NCBI GenBank assembly: GCA_007922195.1 | Contig: ML682005.1 | Coordinates: 38,434,587 to 38,498,586 of the forward strand | Length of the DNA: 64,000 bases | Direction: 5' to 3' | Source of the DNA: Podocnemis expansa | Lineage: Eukaryota; Chordata; Testudines; Podocnemididae | Notes under the pieces: model-generated | The model's database searches: none | The model's input: only the letters and a program-made list of their open reading frames with translations | Told to the model about the DNA's origin: nothing | Made by a program: the position numbers and the translations under genes | Part shown: positions 57,101 through 64,000 of the stretch, one piece after another | How positions within the stretch are numbered: position 1 is the stretch's first letter | How the letters are laid out: each line of letters starts with the position of its first letter

Positions 57101-57365
57101 CAAAACTACAACTGGGTTAAGAAAGAACTTGATAAGTTTGTGGAATATAGGTCCTTCAATGGTTATTAACCAGGATGGTCAGGGATGTAACCTAATGCTC
57201 AGGGCAACACTCACAAGCTCAGAGGAGATGACAGCAGTGGTTCCCATGACCATGTCCTGTTTTCTCTAGTCCCCCTGAAGCTCTGGCAGTGCTCATTGTC
57301 AGAGACAGGTTGTTGGGCTAGATAGACTATTGGTCTCACTCAGTACGGCTGATCATATGATTGTG

Positions 57366-59363
57366 GCCCTGTCATGGGTATGATGGTGCTGTGGGTGGCT
57401 CAGCTGTGCTATCTTCCCTATCGAAACACTTTTCTTTGCATCATTCCCTTGATTCAAAAACATTTTAAGCCTCTTAATAAAAAAAAATCTCTAGAAATCC
57501 ATCATGGGATAAGTTTTTGGGGGGTTTTGGGGGGTGGTTTTGTTTTTTTAAATGTAGGCTTGTCTTGTTTCTGGATGAGACTCTACTCATCTCCATCTAA
57601 ATTTTGTAGTCAAATCTATTTGCAGCTTTAGAATTATGTTTTTAATGTTATTTGTTGCAATCCCTGTAACATAAAAGTTTTTCTTACTATTTCTCTGTTG
57701 CTGAAGTACTGAGAATAGCTGTAGTTACTTTACATTGCAGTTGTTTTCTTTTCCACTCAGTCAGTTTATGTTTTTGTCATATAAGCCACTAGTTGTAAAT
57801 AGGCCAGTTAATTTTCTTGGCTAGCAGTTGTTCCTATTTAACAGGATCATGAAACAGTTTTACAAAATGGCATGTCTGCAATGTAATAGTACTGAATAGC
57901 TGATTTACTAAAAATAAAAATCACAGATGGTAGCAATGAGAAACACGTCACAACAATCACACTCCTTATGTTGTTGGGTGCTTTATTTCACTAGGTTATC
58001 CCACTGTGATATGACAGCACATTTACAAAGTCAAGGTAAATATGCTTGGTAATAGAAACAAGAATACAAACAGTATTAAAATCCTAAGCATGAAAATGAT
58101 TGCCATACTTCCATATTTTATTTCAAAAATTTTTTTGTTTACTAACCAATAATGGTGTCAATTCATTAGGAATATAGTTAGCTATCTTTGTTACCTGAAC
58201 AAGTGTTATAGTACAAATTAGATGTCTAGTATTGGGATCTAGCAATTCTCAGTGAGAAGTGACGGTGATCACTAACTCTCAGATTCAGCCTTTATGAGTC
58301 TTAGACTTTACTCAGACAGAAAGTCCCATTGTAGTCAGGGGAGCTATGTGTGACAATAAAGGCTGCCAGTTTAGGCTCCAGTTTATAAAAAGTAATGGAG
58401 GATTTGTATACACAGGGAAATTGATGACCATAGTATAGCACAGTATTTTTTCTGGAATGAAATAATTTTTATTCTTGAATAGGGTGTCCACATTGCGAGT
58501 TTATTCCAACATAGCAGCTTAAGTATTCTGCTATACCCATGTGAGGCAATTTGCTTGTATAGATAAGCTCTTAATATTCTCTGTGGCTACAGAGTTTTAG
58601 AAACATGTCACAAGATTATGGGGATATTTGTATAAATAAATCATAAATAATTACGTTACTTCAAAGTAGCATGCTTTATGAAGCCTGAGAAATTATTATT
58701 CAAAAAGATCACTGTACAAAAAGATCAAGTACATAATTAAATTATTTAATAGAAGATCTCCAAAGCATCTAATAATTTAGAAGCACAAATCCTTACCTTA
58801 GAAAGTCAGTGATAGTTGTACTCCTAAATTCCTTTGGTGCTTTTGAAATGTTTCCCTTTACTACCTTAAGTATGTAAATAATATGAATTTTTCTCCTAAC
58901 TCTTGTGATGTCCCTTGATTTGATCATTTATCCCATATTTTAATGTGTAAGTTATAAAGTCATCCATGTTACCTACTGTGTTCCAGAAGTTCCCCACTGA
59001 TAATGATTACAGTTTTTCCATACCGATTATTTAGGCATGGGACGTTAGAAGAAAATAGTGTTCAAGAACAGCAGATGCTACCAATCAGCCCTCAGAATAG
59101 CAGCAAGCAGCTCCAGTACTGAATAGCTACGTCCTGGTATAAGAATGGCAAGCAACATCAAGAGACAATGTCTGACCTCACACATGCATACCAGCAGTGT
59201 CCCTCAGAAGGAAAATGAAACTCTGATACCAGTTTTAGCAAGCATTCTGCAGAGAATGGTCTCTGAGTTATTTTATTTGAAAGTATGGGTAGAATTCTGT
59301 GCCGATTTATATTCCATGCAATTCCAGTGACTCCTCTGCAGCATTAAAAAATAAATAGTTCAT
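57366..59363. other. Unassigned AT-rich sequence
   Basis: No element recognised; a G/T-rich run lies near 57517-57552. Confidence 0.5.
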
Positions 59364-59367
59364 ACAC

Positions 59368-60054
59368 AGAGCCAGCTCAAGGGTTTGTGGGACCCTGAGC
59401 CAAATTGTGCTTTGGCGCCCTCCCCCCATCTCATTCACGTAAGCTTAAAAAGATTTTCAAAATTTATTTGCAACCTAAAATTCAAATAGCAAGATCAATT
59501 CATTCCTTTAATCTAAATACAAAAATAAAAAAACAATACTGATGAATTTAAATTTAATTAACAAGTAACATTTACTTGTAACAAGTACATACTTAGTAAA
59601 ATTTCAGCTTCAAAGGGTAATTTTTCGGGCTTTAACAACAGCAAATTGTTGTATCATTTCATCTTGACCTAAGTCCTTGGAGTGGATGAATGGGGTGAAG
59701 GAGGAGGCTAGAAGGGTGTTTTGGGGGCATAAGGGTGGTTGGGGAAAGCTGTGATGGGTGTCTGAGGGACTGGGGAGTGTGGAGAGGCTGGGGTTTGTGT
59801 TTCTGCAGTAATGAGGGGGAGGTTGGGGTGGGACAGGCTGGAGTTGGAGTTTTTAATGGTATTGGAGTGGGGGGTTTGGGAAGGCTCAGGTGAGTAGGGC
59901 TGGGCATGGGAGGTTGGTGTGGCTGTACATGCGGTAATAGGCTTGGTGGGAGAGGCTGGGATGGATATCTCTGGGGAGATGGGAGTGGGTGGCAGAGGCT
60001 AGTGTGGGTATCTGTGGGAATGGAACTGGTGGGGGGGCTGCAGGGGGTAAATCA
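59368..60054. mobile_element. Possible hAT element with G-rich minisatellite, one-ended
   Basis: The start CAGAGCCAGCTCAAGG and the following GGACCCTGAGCCAAATTGTG resemble hAT-type MITE ends I know from vertebrates. 59685-60045 is a degenerate G-rich tandem array built on GAGGCTGGGG and TATCTGTGGG words at roughly 80-100 base intervals. No inverted right end is found; a PLE tail begins at about 60055. Confidence 0.4.
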
Positions 60055-60115
60055 CAGGATACCTTGCTTTTTTTGCTGAATCAGACTAACAGGGTTGCCC
60101 CTTTGATGCTTGGAT
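60055..60115 (+). mobile_element. Penelope-like terminal fragment
   Basis: ACCTTGCTTTTTTTGCTGAA, TCAGACTAACAGGGTTGCCC and CTTTGATGC match the last part of the PLE tail. Confidence 0.75.
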
Positions 60116-61204
60116 AGAGTTTGTTTTCACTCCTCACCCCTCCCTTTCTGGCAAAGGTGATTTCTTTGTTTCCTCTGACCTACCTCAATCAGCTTATCTT
60201 TGTAAAAACAAAAAAAGAGTTCTATGTAGGGTTACCACATAACAAAGCATAGAAAGGAGGACAGGGAAGTGGGAAAAGGAGGAGATTGGAGGACATGGAA
60301 AAAATGTAATATTAATATAAGTGTCATTACTGTATTATGTTGTGGAAATGGGTAATGATTAATGAATGCATGGCAGTATGAAAAAATGGAGAACAACTTG
60401 AACAACAGATTTATTCTTAAGCACATTAACTGTAAAAAAAAGATGTATAATACAAAAGTGTAATACAATAAAATGAGTATTGTTGTGAATATACAATTTG
60501 TGTCAGCAATGTCACGATAACATTTAATTGACCAAATTATAGCATTCAAAATGGTAAAGCCTATTACTGATAATTATCAGCTGAACCTGTTTTTGTCAGT
60601 GGGCTATCATTGTCAAGAATATATGAGTTAAATTCCTCACATGACATGCCATTCAGAGTATACTGAATTTATATAATGCCCTTCACAGATTTAACTGATA
60701 ATCAATTCCTCTACTTTGTCCACTGAGCATTGATAAGAGAAAAAAACCCATTCTACATTGGCATTATGTCCAGAAATGCTGAGAAAAACAATTCAGCAAT
60801 TTTCAACAATTCTGTAAAGCAGTTCACTTTTTCACAGTTTCACCCTAGCCCCCCCCCCAATGCCTGCCCCCATCACCTCAGCTACTGCCCAGGCCTCCTT
60901 ACTGGTTGGGAACACTGGGAGCAAACAGTGGTGGGTTAATCAATATCTTGCTTGAGAAAGAGCTGGGTGGAAAGGAATCAGTAAGAAGTGTTAATTATCT
61001 CAAAAGGGCTGCAGTCTACTGCAAAATGACTCAGAGTTTGTCTGTACACAAAGATTGTACAGCTTTATACTGGTGTAAAGCAAGACAACCCCCGCCGTGG
61101 CTTGTATAGGAGTATAAAAGAAGAGTTTAGTCCTCAAGAGATATTTCCATCATACTGGTATAATTACAGCAGGATAGTTAAAAACACTGACAATTTTATT
61201 GGTA
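60116..61204. other. Unassigned AT-rich sequence
   Basis: Nothing firmly recognised. A TAGGGTTACCACATAACAAA start near 60227 followed by GAAAGGAGGACAGGG resembles a dispersed vertebrate repeat, but I cannot place it. Confidence 0.4.
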
Positions 61205-61275
61205 TTGCAAAACCAACAGGAGTCCTGTGGCACCTTATAGACTAACAGATTTCTTCAGGCAAGCTTTTGTGAATA
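61205..61275 (-). mobile_element. Penelope-like terminal fragment, inverted
   Basis: CAACAGGAGTCCTGTGGCAC, CTTATAGACTAACAGATTTC and GGCAAGCTTTTGTGAATAG are the inverted tail words of a second PLE subfamily (ACCTTATAGACTAAC instead of ACTTAAAGACTAAC). Confidence 0.7.
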
Positions 61276-61504
61276 GTAGAATATCAAACAATGAATGTTG
61301 CTGAAGAGGAGGAAAGAAACATATTGTATTGTCACAACACACAGAACTCCCCACACCACAACAAAAGTGAGAAGGTAACAGATTGCCTTAAAATGCCCTG
61401 GTAAGAGATCATCTCTTGATATTGGAAAGACAGTAAAATTGAAAGATGCTCAAAGAACAGCAACAAAAATATTATACCTCTGTATAATAAAAAATTATAA
61501 AATA

Positions 61505-61690
61505 ATAATAACGGGATCAGGTCATGTGACAGTATGCCATGTCTTGCACTCCCCTGCTTTTATTTTGATCCTATTCTCTAAGTTCCCCCACCTCTTCAAA
61601 GCCTTTGACAAAGTGGGATTTTTCTCCCATGAAAGCTCATGCTATAAATAAAATAGGTTAGTCTTTATAGTGCCACTGGACTCCTTGCTT
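61505..61690 (+). mobile_element. Penelope-like 3' tail
   Basis: TCAGGTCATGTGACAGTATG, CACTCCCCTGCTTTTATTTT, GACAAAGTGGGATTTTTCTC and AAAGCTCATGCTATAAATAA follow the order of the copy at 7030-7200. It ends at GTGCCACTGGACTCCTTGCT, where a different PLE tail begins. Confidence 0.8.
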
Positions 61691-61850
61691 CTTTTGCCAT
61701 AGCCTACTTCATCAGATGGAGCCCAGTCATGGAACATGTCTGGAGGAGGGGGTCAGAGTTACTCCAGAAGAAATGTGTTAGTCTTTAAGGTGCCACAGGA
61801 CTCTCGTTGTTTTTGTTATACACAGACTAACACGGCTACCCCTCTGAAAA
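61691..61850 (+). mobile_element. Penelope-like 3' tail of another subfamily
   Basis: ACTTCATCAGATGGAGCCCA, GTTAGTCTTTAAGGTGCCAC, AGGACTCTCGTTGTTTTTGT and ACTAACACGGCTACCCCTCT differ from the CTGCCCCTTTGG family at several positions. Its position straight after the previous tail gives a head-to-tail pair of different subfamilies. Confidence 0.75.
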
Positions 61851-63198
61851 AATAACTGTGGATATTCATAATCAGAATGAACTCATCATTCTGAAAAATA
61901 GTTATTTTAAATATCTTGGAAGATACCCAGAACCAAAAGAAAAAACATATACTTACTTACATAAAGAAAACTATAACAGGTTCCTAATTTCACAATATAG
62001 CAGTGTAAGCTGTGACAGTATTAACAATGTATCAAATACCAAATCAGTGAGGAGCACTGTTTGAGGTGGACAGTTTAGAAGTAATATATACAGGGTGCAT
62101 TCAGAGTAGCTGTTCAAGAAATGCTTAAAATTCTGGAACACAATTCAACAGTTATAGTGGCCATCTTGACCATAAATTTTAAAAATGGATTCCAAATGTT
62201 ATGACTGAGTCTCAATTTTCTATATTTAATAAATTGCCTTTTTTACTCTCTGCCCCCCGAAATGATGTGGTTTTTGTTCACTTCAATAATGTATCATTCA
62301 AAACCAGGAAGCATATGTAGATACTTCAGTATGAACTTACAAACTTCAGCAGGAATTTTTGAAAATCTTGGCCTTTCATTTTCCAGCACTGGCACTCATA
62401 TCTCTTCATGGAGCCAGTATGTTATAGGAATTCAAAGGGTGGCAGAACAACCCCTCTTTCTCTCACTTACCTTATCAATTATTAGCATTGATTCTCTGAT
62501 GTCACTGAATTATAGGCCAAAACCTGCTTGCCTTACTCATACAAGTAATGGTGAGAGAACTGAGAATGCATGCAAGATTTGATCCTATGACTGTGTTAAT
62601 ACAAAGCTCTTAAATACTACAACTCTTTCAAACATTTGCTGACTATTGCAGAATATCACTGTGGGACACACTAAAGGGTAAAAATGCTGCATGACTTATT
62701 GCAGAAAGCTTACTCTTCATCCACCAGCCAGGGCATCCTTTACTCTGTATCTAGCTTCTTATTTGCAATTTGCTCTGTCTCGTGTGTCTTAGAAGACTTG
62801 GAAATATCATTATCAGTAAATTAAAGAGCTGTTCATTGGACTGAAGGTCACTATTCCAGGAACTAAAAATCCAAAATATGCTGTCATATGTTCCTATGTA
62901 AAACCTACAATGTAATCCTCAGTAGCTGTCTCTGTTTCAATTTTTCTATCTCCTGGAACGAAACATAGAAGAATCCATTTCCGGACTTTATAATAATGGA
63001 ATTTTACAAGGAAAAATACTACTATTTTACTTCTAGCCTTGAGCAACCATAAAAATACACAAACCCTTACATAGTGTCTCCAAACATCTTCCTCATCACC
63101 CTTCTAAATCCATAGTTACTCTGCCAAAAGTTTCCTAATCTGTTCAACCCATATTCACTAGTTTTCTATTCTTAACCGAGATTTATGAATAAGAAGAC
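61851..63198. other. Unassigned AT-rich sequence
   Basis: Nothing recognised. Confidence 0.5.
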
Positions 63199-63345
63199 TC
63201 TGTTAAGACAAACAAGATGTGTGGCACTTAAAGAATAACTAATTTATTTATTGCATGATTTGTTAGTCTTTAAGTGCCACAGGACTCCTTGTTTGTCTTA
63301 CTGAACTAGAGTAACACAGCTGCCACTTTGGAATCTGTTAAGACA
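63199..63345. mobile_element. 123-bp inverted Penelope-like insertion with 12-bp duplication
   Basis: TCTGTTAAGACA stands on both sides (63199-63210 and 63334-63345, identical). Between them the left part (AACAAGATGTGTGGCACTTA, minus) and the right part (GTTAGTCTTTAAGTGCCACA to CACAGCTGCCACTTTGGAA, plus) are inverted copies of the PLE tail. The right arm carries the full terminus and the left arm does not. The perfect duplication shows that this inverted form was inserted as a unit. Confidence 0.9.
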
Positions 63346-63742
63346 TAATTTCAGTATATGCGCATCATTTCTAAGCAAGACCTTTTACAAAAATACTAAT
63401 TATTCAGGATCATAAAGATCCTTGCAATGTTACATCATTCTCCATTTGTTTTGGTGTCAGTTTTTCTACTAATACAATAATCACTATTTTATTCAGCCAG
63501 TTATTTATTTTATTTGGCCAGTTAATGCCAGTTAATAATTTGACTTTTAGCAATGATCAGGTTAAGCAAGAATTATGTGATCATGAAGCCAGTTGGATAA
63601 CTCGATATTGGAAAAGAAGAAAGATAGTTGACATTTTTTCCAAACCAGTGGCATTTCTACAGTTGTCATATCACTAATTTAATGATACATTTAATTGATT
63701 TTACTATTAACCATATACAATTGAATACATTTTTAATTAGTT

Positions 63743-63744
63743 GA

Positions 63745-63800
<56 letters not shown>

Positions 63801-63801
63801 G
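63743..63801. repeat. (GAAA)n microsatellite
   Basis: About 14 to 15 uninterrupted tetranucleotide units, purine-only on the plus strand. Confidence 0.98.
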
Positions 63802-64000
63802 CAAACACCCACTCCTCTGCCAAAAAACATTAACCAAAACAAAAACTACAACAAGAGTTTGACTTGGGAAACAATGTTTCTAATGTCAATATTTCTGCTC
63901 AGGCAATAATGACAAAAATTAGATCTACTAGGAAAATGCTTTTTAACCTTTATTCTTAGCATAAATCAAGAGGCTCATTTTTCACAGTCTCTTTCTATAG

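Larger units (their letters stand above)
55780..57365 (+). mobile_element. CR1/L3-type LINE 3' part split by two hAT insertions
   Basis: Segments: 55800-55940 (IKDMEWLPYRERLKTLG-like reading, as in the CR1 at 10.85 kb), 56497-56692 (EVYKIMNGVGKTE and on) and 57093-57365, ending with GGGCTAGATAGACTATTGGT and CTCACTCAGTACGGCTGATC. Removing the two inserts and one copy of each duplication joins the parts in the expected order. The coding part has stops. The amino-acid words place it in the CR1 group; the exact subfamily is unclear. Confidence 0.82.

Overview
This is vertebrate nuclear DNA, most likely from a turtle and certainly a non-mammalian amniote. It has no operons, no long open frames outside transposons, and no host exon I can recognise. 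CR1-type LINEs have classic 3' ends, Penelope-like elements (PLEs) are abundant, and there are PIF/Harbinger and hAT DNA transposons and MIR-like SINE cores. The recurring PLE tail (an AAAGCTCATG core, later GTTAGTC, ending ACATGGCTGCCCCTTTGG) is, as far as I recall, common in turtle genomic sequence. That placement rests on memory, not a search. The window reads as an intergenic or intronic graveyard of mobile elements in AT-rich background.

Layout. 1-760: C-rich minisatellite, a hAT-like end and a PLE tail. 5.3-7.25 kb: decayed PLE with recognisable reverse transcriptase, flanked by a probable 11-bp target duplication. 8.7-9.0 kb: unidentified coding-like fragment. 10.8-14 kb: two CR1/L3 LINE pieces on the minus strand. 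15.2-16.9 kb: two PLE copies fused in inverted orientation. 17.3-18.9 kb: palindrome-rich MITEs, one inside a CR1 tail. 21.3-22.0 kb: hAT element with a perfect 8-bp duplication. 23.06-23.48 kb: MITE holding a tRNA-Val-like SINE. 23.6-24.7 kb: LTR-like block. 27.1-32 kb: MITEs, an L2/Rex1-like LINE and a CR1. 34.1-34.7 kb: GC-rich element with 12-bp terminal inverted repeats. 34.8-41.3 kb: the longest stretch without recognised repeats. 41.3-43.3 kb: SINE and fossil L2-like LINE. 44.8 kb: 66-bp Z-DNA-prone tract. 45.6-53.7 kb: MITEs, small hATs, a solo LTR and a complete but dead 3.4-kb Harbinger. 54.3-57.4 kb: PLE with an open GIY-YIG endonuclease frame, then a LINE interrupted by two hATs. 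59.4-63.3 kb: more PLE ends and a 123-bp inverted PLE insertion with a perfect 12-bp duplication.

How the parts relate. The Harbinger at 50.25-53.66 kb (HARBI1-type transposase and convergent Myb/SANT-like gene) has the same termini, GGCTATGTCTAC, as several MITEs here, and the same internal palindrome, TTAAGTCGACTTAA, as some of them. It is the obvious relative of the source that mobilised those MITEs. Other MITEs keep the ends but carry a different palindrome (TTAGTTCGAACTAA or TATTTCGAAATA). The hAT-type elements are non-autonomous, and several carry G-rich minisatellites. Except for the 3' part of one PLE, every transposon frame seen is broken.
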